NCBI RefSeq assembly: GCF_932526225.1
Contig: NC_064046.1
Coordinates: 12,383,208-12,447,207 of the forward strand
Direction: 5' to 3'
Length of the DNA: 64,000 nucleotides
From: Nematostella vectensis
Lineage: Eukaryota > Cnidaria > Anthozoa > Actiniaria > Edwardsiidae
Positions 1-12,600 of the stretch are shown piece after piece (within the stretch, counting starts at the first letter, position 1; each line of letters begins with the position of its first letter). A program made the position numbers and the translations under genes. The notes under the pieces were generated by a model. It ran no database searches and was not told the origin of the DNA. It was given only the letters and a program-made list of their open reading frames with translations.

Positions 1-486
1 AATTCAAAGATTGCAAAACACTCACTACTCTTTTCTATTTTGTGTGCATAAAGTAGATATCTAACTCTCCCTTGCTGTACCCCTTGATATTGTGATATTT
101 TCTGATACTGTTTTGTGATATTTTCTGATACTGTGATTCTCGTTTATATCCAATGCTTATTCGAAAACAAAATAGACTATATTTTTCCTATTTACTTGCT
201 TAATTGAATTATCACATATTAGATAAATTATAGATGTCTTCACTTTTTCTCTAAACATAATATTGCATATAGTATCATATCTAGTAGCTAATAATTTTGA
301 GATTAATGATGATATATTTTAATGACATATTTTAGTCTAGTTTGATGGTACAGTGATTTTTAATGTGAGATATTTAAGTCTAGTTTGATGGTTTAGTGAC
401 ATCCATATTGATTAACTACACTTGATTTGGTATTTTGATTAAGACACTTTGCAATAATATAATTGGTTAATGACTCTGTCATACAG
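1..486. other. AT-rich noncoding stretch
   Basis: No coding exon is visible. The sequence is AT-rich and leads up to the splice acceptor at 485-486 of the first recombinase exon, so it is probably intron or upstream sequence of a gene that starts outside the window. Confidence 0.5.
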
Positions 487-3400
487 ATTCTGGATGCCGA
501 AGTTTGGGCATGTTGGCCCATACAGTGAGCAAGTAAAAAGGGATCATGATGGGAAAATTGTAGACATCATCCCAAAAGGGAACCCTATGGAGGATGCTGG
601 TAAGTGTCTGTTATGATGATTATGTCAGTATTCCTGTCAGCCTTATCATTATACCAGTACAAGAAACTGGCTTGTACTTGTAGCATAGCTGTCAACTCTC
701 CCGCATTAGGTGGGAGTCTCAAGATTTATTTCTATCACGGAGGGTACAAGATGCAGGTTGCAGGTCGGCTGCAGGTTGGGTACAAAATGCAGGTCAGGTG
801 ATTACAGTTTTTTTTTTTTTTTTTGCTTTAACTATTTCATACAAACTACGGCTCACATGACGCGTTAAAATATTGAATACTTAGATTCACGTTTATTACT
901 AAACAATTATGTGACCTTGGTAATAAAGAATATCCTTCCAGTCTCAAGGTTTTATTTCTATCATTTTCTTAAAAGGTGTCAAGACATTGATACGTTCCTT
1001 AAATAAAAGGAAGCACCGACCTTCTAGAAGAGACATGAGGGCCGGCATGAAGCCCTATGAGGCAAAGAAGGCGCCACCATTCTCTCTTGAGGATATGCTC
1101 AAGATGAGAGAATACTGTTTGAAGACAGTTGAGGTAAACAATTTAATTACCATCACAAAAAAGTGCATTAGAAATAAACAGGTAATATCACATATAGGTC
1201 CATTCTACAAACATGACAGACACAATAGATTCTGTAGTCGAATATTCCATAATATTCGAGGGGTCCATCAGAGAGGACGAAGGCATCTAGTAGATTCTAG
1301 GATAATCTCCGATACTATCACAAAATCAAGGGTCCAGCAGATGGAAGAAGCAGGAACTAAATAGACATCTGTCTAATATCATATTAGAGGAAAACAATGA
1401 TAATATCCTAATCTCAGTAAACAGTTGAAGCTCTCATAAGCGACCACCTTGGGAACTGATAATTGTAGTCGTTAACAGAGCTGGTCTCTTACGAGAGCTT
1501 GCTCTCATAAGCAACCACTGGGCGCCAAAAACTTGAACAATAGGTGTTGGTCTCTTACGGGAGCTTAATTAAAATGGAATCTAAAAGTTATCGTGATAAC
1601 AACAACGCTGTAATATTTTGGTTTATTGCTTGATTTTCAAACTAGGTATTTTACTTATCATGAGAGTGAGTTGTTTTACTTAATAGCAATTAATTCTACA
1701 CAAAGTTGCTCATTATGCTCGTTTATATCAACGACTTAAGCTTTTCGTCATGAGCATATCGCATGGGCCTTTTGTTAACCGATTTCTAAAGCATGCAACA
1801 AACAAGTGGATGGCTATTGTAACTGGATGAAGGATAAATCGTGGAGCTGGAAATGGACTAGAGATTCCTTGTATTTATACATTTTCTGGAGACAAAGAAA
1901 CGTCAATCCCATGGTTGAAATTGAAGTTAGAATATTGTAATTATAAAATTCTTTAATAGTTGCCTACTGGAAAGGCAGCTTTTATGAAACATTACAACAT
2001 TACAAATTTGGAAAATATTTTGCTATTTTTATTATACTCTTTTGCCTTGGACTACTTTGGTTCATTTTATTCAATTGCTTTCCTATAATTATTCTGCCTA
2101 ATTTTTTGGCTTAGTGGTATTTCAGCAGTTATACTTCTGTCTGGCACTGTCATTCAATCAAATAAATGCAGAATCTGAGATTTGAAACTTATTCATTATA
2201 TCATAATAATGCCATTGTAATGGCATTATGGCAATTCATTGCAAATTTCATCTAAAAGTAGTCAAAAATTACACTGCCTACGTGGAACAACTTCATTAGA
2301 ATTTGAAAGCTCCTATTCATAGCGTGGCACTACCTATATGTCTGTTCATTCAAAAGGATCCCTACATCCTTTTGAAAATTGAGTGAGGTGTAGAGTTGAC
2401 TGAACACATGTATTACTACTATTACTATCACTGTAAATCAGCAATAAAATCTAAAGTCATGGTAAATTATCAAATGTCACATTATTTTCAATCCTTAGAT
2501 TTAGCTCATTCCATCTATAATTTTTTTAATCAGCTTCCTCTTTTTGTTTTAGTCAACTCTGGCCAAATTCCCTCCCGCATTCAGATAAAGCTGCCATGGT
2601 CAAAGGCTGACAAGCATGCCAAAGGTGCGTACTTAACCTTTTCTTGTGAATAGTTATTTTTCTTTTGAGGTATATAATATTGTTATAATTTACATATTGC
2701 AAGAGTTAATCTGTCGCTATGGGCCAATCCCCTAAACCCTAAGTTGTGCCCTGTTATGGCACTCATTTCGTGGCTGCTGTTTTCTGGTAAGTTATTGGAG
2801 GCACAATGTCACATTTCTGGGTTGCCCCTACACATCCTATTTCTTTATTTCTTTTACTTTTTTTCATTTTTAGGAAAACCTTACCTTTAATTTACCTCCA
2901 CCATTACTCACAATAGAAACCTAGCAATTTAATCTAGTGATATATTATTAGGAATCACGAAGGGTTACATCTTCCCTCGCATTTCCAAGGACAACCGACG
3001 TGCCCTTCCATCAAAGCGAAGTGTGGCCTCATATCGTACTATTTTTTCCAAGGTAAATACATCAGTACACCAATATCTTAATCAAATCTCTAATTTCTTG
3101 TCATAAGGAACAGTAAATTATATAACATCACTTGTTTTTCCGGCTGGCTTACAATCATAAAATACTGTTTTTCTCTCATTCTTGTGGTTTCCTTTCAAAA
3201 ACAAATACAAAATGAGGAGAAAAGTCGCAGGAATTTTAAAACTAATTTAGAGATTCTTACAAATGGTGTAATAATATGACCATGCCATGCACTTTTCTTA
3301 ATTTTGTATCACACTCGCACTGCCCGTAGTGGCCTTTGTCAGTGCCTGCAAAGTATGCTGGATTCTCAAGCATGTCGCACTGCATGCTTGTTACAGGTAT

Positions 3401-4296
3401 ATATGCAGACAAAATTGTGCTCCCTCTCTAATATTTTATACATGCGTTTATTAATTATTTCCCTCTTGCTTGTAGATGACCAAGGCCCTATTTGAGAAGC
3501 CATACACCACACATAGCATTAGAAGGTCAGCAGCACGCTGGGCAGGCAGATGTGGTGCTGATGATAGCACAATCAAAAGGGCTGGTCGCTGGTAAGAACA
3601 TTTGCCAAAAGCAGAATGACATTAATTTTGTGATGTGATATGAACTTTTGTATGAATATAATAATCAAATAATGTTTTTACTGGTGTTGGTTCATTGAAA
3701 TATACCTTACAGCAGTAACAAAAAACATTAAAATCACTTGATGTCTTTCCAATTGTCCTTCCTGCTCTTCTGCCCTTGTATTGATATTTTCAGTTCCTAC
3801 TGGTTGTTAGGCATCTTCTCTTTATAGTCTTGAAAGGTCACTTTTGTTGTTGTTCTTGTTGTTTTGACTTTTGCTTGCAAATTTTGCCTCGGGGGTAGTA
3901 GAATTCACTTTCGCTTTCTTTGTTGGTATTCATCGCTTCTTTACCAAAAATCGAAAAGCTTTTGTCTTCAGTTTTTTTGGGTTATGCTTGCCCTGGTAAA
4001 AAAATGCAAGCATGCAAGCTGTCATTGCCATATTATCATATTATTAGTTAGTGAGTGATGTGTTCTTAATTGCTAGTCTCAGGACTTTTGCACACCCCAG
4101 AATGTTTTGCTTATCATGATTTCCTGACGAATTCTAAGTCGTCATACATAACATGTAAATTTTCATCTTTTCTTTTAGGAAGTCGAGCAGCTTTGAACTT
4201 TACACCCAAGACGCAAGAGCAGAAATGATTACTGAACTTCATGACGACAATCCAAGCCAGGACCATCTGCTGTGGATGTTCAAGCCCCTCAGATGA
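487..4296 (+). CDS. intron-split tyrosine recombinase-like gene (5' partial)
   Basis: Exons are seen at 487-599, 976-1133, 2553-2624, 2952-3052, 3476-3591 and 4179-4296 (TGA at 4294-4296). The last four join in phase. The C-terminal part reads THSIRRSAARWAGRCGADD, then GRWKSSSF and LYTQ. This is the layout of a tyrosine recombinase catalytic domain: the H-x-x-R motif, the G-R-W motif in place of the second histidine, and the nucleophilic tyrosine. Such domains are known from phage integrases and from eukaryotic Crypton and DIRS-type transposons and host genes derived from them. The first catalytic arginine is not in the exons I found. The 1133 to 2553 junction does not keep frame, so one exon between them is probably missing from my model. 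No Met start is seen, so the gene begins upstream. It could be a domesticated recombinase or an old element; I cannot assign a clade. Confidence 0.6.
3330..3396 (+). other. possible skipped or cryptic exon in the recombinase gene
   Basis: This segment has a good acceptor before it and a GT donor after it. Including it breaks the frame between the exons ending at 3052 and starting at 3476, which join perfectly without it. It is therefore either a cryptic exon or a coincidence. Confidence 0.2.
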
Positions 4297-5931
4297 AGCA
4301 CCTCCCGCTACATGCCATCCAGACAATTATTTCTGCCCTTGCGCCTTGGCAGCCTACTGTCAAATCATAGCCATCATCAAATGCTATCCTACATGGAAGG
4401 ACAACCATTCAAACCATGGAAGGAAAACCATACAAACCACCCTCTATCAAAGTCATGATCAATGGGACCATGCATGGAAGAAAAACCATGTAAACCCCTG
4501 AGGGGCAGTGGCTACACATCCATGGGGTGTAGAATGGAGATGTCAGGCGTTTCCTCCCTCCACTACCCTAGGTGTTCACCTTGGGCAAGTGATATCCCAC
4601 CTCTAGCCTCCCATTGCCCTAGGTTACAAGATAGCGTCAGATAAAAACTTGGCGACAATGAGCCCTTGGCAAGGGTGATACCCCGATCTATTGATCGTTA
4701 ATACCGCATTGAATTATGCGGGGGGACCAAGAAGCCCTTATCTATACAAGAGCAAGTAAAAAATAAAAGAACAATACTTTCATTTGAACATATCTATATT
4801 GATTAGGTATTCCAACCTCCATCATCTCACATACCCTTATCGACTTAACCTGCCTTTCACCACTTTACCTGCCTCCAACTGGCTAGCCTGTACTTCAGTG
4901 ACTTACCCATTCCTCGTTAATTTACACTCATCAGCTTCCATTCTGTAACAGTCTTAACTTCCCTAACTGGCTACCTTCAAGAATGGAAGGAAAACCTTAC
5001 AAACCATCCTTAATCAAAAAAATGGACAACAAAACCATGCATGGAAGTAAAACCATGGAATTGAAACCATTCAAACAAAAAGACAGTCATTCAAACCATC
5101 AAAGGAAAACCATTGCAGTGTTTGCCTTGGGCAAGTGATAAGACACCACTAGCCTCCCTTCTCTCTTTTCTAAGAACAAAAACCCTTACTGCCAATACCA
5201 CCCTCGGCATTTCTGGGTTGCCCCACAGGTAAATAGAGGTACTTTAATGTTGTTGCCTCGTTCTTATCTGACTCCAAAGTCGGCCATTTCTCATGCCTAT
5301 AGCCTAAGAACTGAAATTGATATGTATTTTGCATTTTGAATATCCCTTGTTTGGTTAGCTTTTCTAGGTTTCTTACCAATTTCACACAACTCGTTCTATT
5401 TGCACCATTACCAAAAACCCCATGATTATTCTTTTCATTGAATCCAATTAATTCTTTTCATTCTTTTCAGTGAATCCAAAGTAAAGGGTGGTAGGGGTGG
5501 GACACCTCTAAAAAAAACATATGCTCCTCGAGAAAATGAGTTTCAAATTCTAAGGGATAGCAAAATAAAATGAGTTTTGACCTTAGGGGACAGGAAAAGG
5601 TCTCCGTTTTAGATGATTTATCCTTAAGGGATAGCAGTTAAAATTATCGCCTCTGTCGTGTGGGGAAACAGGGAAGCTGTTCATTCCTTCTCGACTTCTT
5701 CTTGTTATTGTAACCCTCCAAGGAATCCAGTTCTCAGCAGTGGGCGGATATGCAACTACGCTGTAAATCTTTCGATTTACTCTCGCACTTCATCAATCCT
5801 AGACTACTTGTTGTTAAAACAAAAGGTACAATGGTCAAAAAGAAGTCCTCCTACTTGTTGCTTGTTGCTATTTCTGCAATCACAACCCTCATAACAATCT
5901 AGATCTGACATTTTTCATTAGCTGAATTTGT
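4297..5931. other. noncoding, degenerate simple repeats
   Basis: There is no supported gene. From about 4380 to 5110 a loose repeat of the type ATGGAAGGAAAACCAT recurs, and the phrase around CCTTGGGCAAGTGATA occurs near 4580 and near 5125. At 5510-5640 is a short copy of the 'aagggatagca' repeat family that recurs in the dehydratase introns. Confidence 0.4.
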
Positions 5932-7138
5932 GGAGCCCTGTCCAGGAAAGAGAAGCGGTGGGAACTTTATACAGAAGTGTAGGAAAGAGAAAAGGAAAAA
6001 CTGTACCCTACTTTATCCACGTCCCCGTATAGTCAATATAGGGATACCCGTGTTAAAGTGGTTTCACTTAATGATAAGTCGAATACTTCATAAAAGACGA
6101 CAGTATATCATTTATTTTCAATGTTTGTTTTATCTTTAGGATTTACTCTAATTCAAACTCATCTCACCCCCACCCCACCCCTTCACTACCCCCTGAAACC
6201 AACAACCCGCCCCTTAGTTTTGGAACAACTCTGTTCTCGTAGTTTACTAAGGCCGTTGGGGGAACTAAATAAGCCGGTGTGCTCGTTCAGAGAGAAGAAA
6301 AATAGGTGAGACAAACATAAGTTTTGACCCCTAAGTTATAGAAAAAGTGCGTAGTCTCTAGATCCTTTTCCTCAAAGAATAGCATCATCCACTATAAGCG
6401 CGTAAAGGCTTTTGGCAGCGCAACATGATAAGTTGCCAGGAAAGATGAACTCGTTCCAAAATGACAAAGAAGTAGGCATTAAGAATAAGTAATTAGGTAC
6501 AGAGTTCCAAAATGACTAAGAAGTAGACGCTAAGAAGAAGTAATTAGGTAGAGTTTCATCCTCTTTGCCGAGGTTATGATCAGGTAGCGAATGTCAGCAT
6601 ATGTAACAAATGTCAGCGTACGTAGCAAATGTCAGCAAATGTAACAAATGTCAGCAAGTTTTGAGGTCTACCTAGTGCGATCTTTCTCAGAAAAATACCT
6701 GTTCAAGCGGAGCACAAGACTTGGAAATCATTAAAAGGTAATATATTGTTAGATTAGACGAGGGAAGACACAAAAGTAATAAAAAAAACATCTTCCGCGT
6801 ATCATCTTTAATGGCCATGTTCATTTTCGGCTTCATTGTACATGCCTAAACATCGAGCTCACATTTTGAAAAAGCAACAAAATAGTCAACAATAAAATTA
6901 AGTTAGAGTTGTTATTAGGATATAATGACCCACCAGCGTGAGACTTCCTAATGGATAGCAGTTAGCATAATTTCATACATAAATGATAAGGCGATCACTT
7001 TAGACAGACAGACAGACACAGACTAGTTTTGTTATAGATACAGCCTATTTTTGTCATATTTGCGACATTTGAAACAGTCGTATGTCAGTTTTGCATTTGT
7101 CCCCTCTATATTAGCTGTAGGATTTATGATCACAGTTT
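5932..7138. repeat. 1.2 kb direct repeat, copy A
   Basis: This segment is nearly identical to 7312-8487. Both begin near GGAGCCCTGTCCA and end near GATCACAGTTTTAC. Copy A has about 45 bp near 6938-6985 that copy B lacks. The short frame at 6121 is present in both copies but looks like noncoding sequence. No terminal inverted repeats or coding domain were seen. Confidence 0.75.
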
Positions 7139-7311
7139 TACTATATTAAGCGGAAATTAAAAAGTAAAAGACCCCTCTTATATAAAAATTTAAAACAAAA
7201 TTTAAAAATATTATACATTTTGCCAGGTGAGGTGGGTATTTGGCCCAAAAGAGGTGCCGCTAAAGGTCTGTAATTCTTTGAGATGAATGTGAAAGCAAAC
7301 TGATATAATCG

Positions 7312-8487
7312 GAGCCCTGTCCATGACAGAAAAGCGGTGGGAACTGTATACACAAATGTAGGAAGAGAAAAGGAAAAACTTTACCCTACTTTATCCACGT
7401 CCCCGTATAGTCAATATAGGGATACCCGTGTTAAAGTGGTTTCACTTAATGATAAGTCAAATACTTCATAAAAGACGACACTATATCATTTATTTTCAAT
7501 GTTTGTTTTATCTTTAGGATTTACTCTAATTCAAACTCATCTCACCCCAACCCCACCCCTTCACTACCCCCTGAAACCAACAACCCGCCCCTTAGTTTTG
7601 GAACAACTCTGTTCTCGTAGTTTACTAAGGCCGTTGGGGGACCTAAATAAGCCGCTGTGCTCGTTCAGAGAAAAGAAAAATAGGTGAGACCAACATAAGT
7701 TTTGACCCCTAAGTTATAGAAAAAGTGCGTAGTCACTAGATCCTTTTCCCCAAAGAATAGCATCATCCACTATAAGCGCGTAAAGGCTTTTGGCAGCGCA
7801 ACATGATAAGTTGCCAGGAAAGATGAACTCGTTCCAAAATGACAAAGAAGTAGGCATTAAGAATAAGTAATTAGGTACAGAGTTCCAAAATGACAAAGAA
7901 GTAGACACTAAGAAGAAGTAATTAGGTAGAGTTTCATTCTCTTTGCCGAGGTTATGATCAGGTAGCGAATGTCAGCATATGTAACAAATGTCAGCGTACG
8001 TAGCAAATGTCAGCAAATGTAACAAATGTCAGCAAGTTTTGAGGTCTACCTAGTGCGATCTTTCTCAGAAAAATACCTGTTCAAGCGGAGCACAAGACTT
8101 GGAAATCATTAAAAGGTAATATATTGTTAGATTAGACGAGGGAAGACACAAAAGTAATAAAAAAAACATCTTCCGCGTATCATCTTTAATGGCCATGTTC
8201 ATTTTCGGCTTCATTGTACATGCCTAAACATCGAGCTCACATTTTGAAAAAGCAACAAAATAGTCAACAATAAAATTAAGTTAGAGTTGTTATTAGGATA
8301 TAATGATCCACCAGCCTGATAAGGCGATCACTTTAGACAGACAGACAGACAGACAGACGCAGACTAGTTTTGTTATAGAAACAGCCTATTTTTTTAATAT
8401 TTGCCATTAATAGGAAACAGTCGTATGTCAGTTTTGCATTTATCCCCTCTATATTAGCTGTAGGATTTATGATCACAGTTTTACCCT
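7312..8487. repeat. 1.2 kb direct repeat, copy B
   Basis: This is the second copy of the 5932-7138 unit, offset by about 1,378 bp, with scattered substitutions and a longer GACA run near 8337. About 170 bp of unrelated sequence separates the copies, so this is either a recent local duplication or two insertions of one nonautonomous element. Confidence 0.75.
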
Positions 8488-9646
8488 GTTAAATCCTTTG
8501 CATTTGACTACGAAATTTAATTAATTTAATTCTTTCTTCAGCCTTTGTATAATTATGTGGTTACTTATTGTTAGTAGAGTTCTAGCAATTCTTTGCTTTA
8601 TAGCAGGGTTAGCTAACAGGTAGGCTAACTAATAGGCTTCTGCTTATTATTCTTAAACAATTTTCAGTTTATTGCGTTCGTTAGTATATTTCCTGTTGTC
8701 ATAAGAGCCGAGTAAGCTGAGCTAATTTTTAAATGTTTCTTATACTTCACACATTCCATATAAATTACTGTTTTCAAAAGAGCCTGGTCATCCTTTGGCA
8801 ATAAACGTGTCCAGTATTTTATGCTTCTGAACGATAAGTCAATTTGGATAAAAATTAATGGTTTTGCGCCGAAATCCCAAGTCCCCTTAACTCGGGGCAG
8901 ATTCGTTGTGTAGCCATTTAGCTTGTGGAGTACGTGCGCACAGGGGGTTGAACTTAGCACACAGTGTAACCAAACTGGAGTTTCATACACCAGAGGGGTA
9001 AGCTTTGAAAGAGGCTAGATAGTATAGAGAACTTCTGTTCTCAACGAGTTACAGAATCCAAGTGATCCTTGCTAAGCGGTCACGTTATAATATGTGACCG
9101 AGCCTTGTAATTTGGTAGGAATATGACGTCGCTGCGGTAAGAATTGGTAGGATTCCTACTGCCCATATATGGGCACCGGAAGAGAAGAAATATTTTTATA
9201 GGTTGCTGGTGGGTACGCTAATAATTTTTATGTGACAATTTCTATTTGCCAATGTAGATGGAGCAAAGTTGTCAATTTTTATGGCAATTATAATTGCTCA
9301 AAAGCTAGCAGGTTTGCTTTTTCTAGGGAATTAAAAATTATCACACATGAAAAATTACTAGTGTAGATGCCAACAAATATAGTTGTCAACTAAAAATTGT
9401 TAGTGTAGATGGGGCTGCGAAGGATCAGGGGCTTTTGTCTTGAATGTCTTGAATGATGTCATTGCACAGGAATAGAAACTGAAAGCATGCAAGCGAGGCT
9501 ACAAGAATATTCCCCGAAAACGATGACAAAATGAGACAAAATGGCGGAAACTATGACTGCGTGATTCATGCAATTAAACGTTTCTGGAGCTTTTCTTCCC
9601 TTGTTATTTGCGAAGTTGAAATATTTACATCTTATAAACCTCAGTG
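8488..9646. other. intergenic / CYLD upstream region
   Basis: No gene is supported. A 108-codon minus-strand frame at 8664-8990 is open, but it has no recognisable domain and no splice partner. The last few hundred bases before 9647 should hold the CYLD promoter and 5' UTR; I see no clear core promoter element. Confidence 0.4.
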
Positions 9647-12600
9647 ATGGAAGAAAAACGTCAAATGTATATTTTATTGGAGGACAGACGCGGAGAAAGA
9701 ACAGAAAGAGGTCTGCTACATTTGAAATCTAAATCGGTCGAGACACAATTCATAAGAGGGCAAATTTTCCGCACATTGCCTGAAACAGAACAACCCGAGG
9801 ATAGCAATAAAATAGCTTTGGTAGAGACGACCTCAGAAAATTTTAAACTTGTGTGTGCTACAACTGAAGTGGCTAGGATCACAGAAGAAGAGGCGAAATT
9901 GCTCTCTGCCATAGTCAGTGCTGAAGAAAGGCATAGGATTTTTCGTGAGAGAAATCGTTTGGGTTTTGGAATAGCTATTAAGAATGGGACTAAAGTGCTT
10001 GTGAAGGTTAAAACTGCTGGTGGTGTGCATAGAGATGTTCCTGGGGTTGTATGGTTTAAAGGACCTCTTCCGACACATGACGGGACAATGTTTGGTGTGG
10101 AACTGACCCCAAACAAGCCGAAGGTACTGTATTACTTGTATGTTGTCTTATAATCATTTAGGTTATTCCTTGTACTTGAGACTTGAATGTCTCATTTTTT
10201 GTATATGGTTATTATAATGAGTACTCATAAATGTTAATGCTATGTTGATTTGATCCTCAGTAATTTCCCTGCCTGTCTGGAGGGGGAGGGATGTATGAAG
10301 CAATAACTCTAGCTGCAGCCTTTCATCTCCAGGCTCTGCCAAAAAGCAGGGCCGTAGCCGGGATTTTAAGCGGCGTGGTTCGTTTTTCCATTTGGGCTGA
10401 CCAAATTTCCGGTATACCCCTCTCCTCGGCTTATTAGATTAGGCAATCAATACTTCAAATATATTCAATCTTGTATCTAAAATGTTATTTTAATAGGGTG
10501 CTTTTTAACATATGGCGGTAATAAAAAAGATAATTATTTGAAAAAGATTTTTATAGTTATCTATAAGACATATTGATGTGCACGGTATATCCAGCCAACG
10601 CAATATTTTTATGTTTGCTCTGAGCGGACCTTCAAGCCAGGTGGGGGGATTCGTCCAAACCCCTTGAACCCCCCCTGGCTAGGGGCCTAAAAAGTGTGGT
10701 TATAATATAAAACATAGCACTCTGTCCCCTTTTTACAAGCTCGAATGCCAGTCCTCAGCCATTTACAGCTCATATCAATCAATAGCTGTCGTTAGTGCCT
10801 GGGCCATTTTTTTTAAATGGCGACCTGTTAATTCAGAGTAAACTCGAATTCCTGCAAGTTTTCAATTGTCAACTTATGCAGTTCTAGGGTGACAAAGAAA
10901 AAGCAAACAAATAATTGAAAAAAAAAATTCCAATAATGGTACTGTATGTAATACCCAAATAAGGAATAGACCAAGAAAGCTAGTAAGACAGTTTTCAAAA
11001 TAATATTGATTGAAAAAATAATAATGTTGATTGATATGATAAAAATATTGATTGATGTTTTTTTCTCTTATGTCATTATGTCCATGTCATTATGCCAAAG
11101 ATAAGATTGCCCGCGCCCATGTCATTATGTCGATATGTTGCTAGTGTGCACTAGGCATTACTAACTGTACATATTTCACTGCTTGCTATTTCAATGCTCA
11201 CTCTAAAATAACACTTCCATTTTGTGTCTAGGCCCTCCATCTGTTTAACAACTGAAGTTGGTATCAGAATCATGATTCAAATAAAAGCTGTGGCATGAAA
11301 ACCTCAATTTGTGACAATTTACGGGAAAACCAAACTCGCGAGTTTGCCTTTTTTCTGGAATATAAACGGAAAGCCCGCGATAGCGAAACAGAAAGTTCAC
11401 ACTCGTGTAATTGAAAGCACCCAAACCCATTTTCAGGTTTTAGTCCCCAAATAATATGGTAACTTATCTCAAAATTCAAGAAATAAAGCTTTGTATGCAA
11501 TTTAACCCCAGATTGCTTCCATCCATCTAACGATGTTAAACACTTGAGGTCGAATCTGAAATATTATTCAAAAAACACCACAGCATTAGAACATTTTCAT
11601 CAAATTCAAGAACAATCAGTTCAACTTTTGCAGCACCCTGTATTTTAGATAATGATACCAAGGGTGTTTTACTCATATGTATTTATGTTATCCTCTAGGG
11701 CAGTGAACAGCTTGGAACCTCAGATGGGACATTTAGGGAGAAACGTTATTTCACATGTCCAGAAAATTGTGGAGTGTTTGTTGCCCTTGATAAAATTCAA
11801 CCGCAAGACAACACAGATACAAAAAAGTCTCCCCAACGAGAAACAGCTTCATCCAAATCAAGATTATCAATTTTAAAGGATGCGGTTTTCCCATCAAAAG
11901 AGCGTAACAGGTCTAAATTTGACTATCAACTGGAAATTGGGGAAAGAGTTGTGACATTTAAGGATGATAGGGAATTGCGTGGCGTAGTACGCTACATTGC
12001 AAACGAACCGGATGACAGTGACATGATAGCAGTGGGAATAGAACTGGTAAGACTGTAATCAAATCTTTTTTGTCCTGCATCTCCCTACCAGGAGCCCTAC
12101 CAGTAAGAATTGCCCTCGTAATAGGCCTCCCAGTAAGCTTCTAAGCATCAATGTTTGACTCCTGCATTACAGGAGTTTAATGATACCACTTTGTTATGAA
12201 TATCGATACCCATAAGCACCCATTCTTCATGAAACTGCTTTTTGAAATTTGCTATTTATTGCTGACAGTTAAATTGCTGACAATCAATTTAAATTGATGT
12301 ATATACAGTTATGTAATAATCTTTGAAAACTAGTTCAATTTCTGTTAATTTGGATTGGTTGAACTTAAGAAGAAGGTTTAGGGATGCTTTGTTGAAAATT
12401 TTCTCAGAGTCTTTTATTACACGGCATTAGGAAGCTGGTATGTAAAAACCATGAGAGATCGTTGTTTGTAATTGAGAAATATGTGCCTGGTTTGATTTTC
12501 TATAGGACGAACGGTATGGGAATGGAACAGGATTTTTTAGGAGCCATCAGCGTTTCATGTGCGAGAGTGGTTATGCATTGTTTGTCCCTGCTGACACTGT

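Noticed and set aside
6121..6309. 62-codon frame, repeated at 7499-7687
   Set aside because: Conserved only because the whole 1.2 kb block is duplicated; no domain or signal.
8664..8990. 108-codon minus-strand open frame
   Set aside because: No domain, no splice partner and composition like surrounding noncoding DNA; perhaps an old transposon piece.
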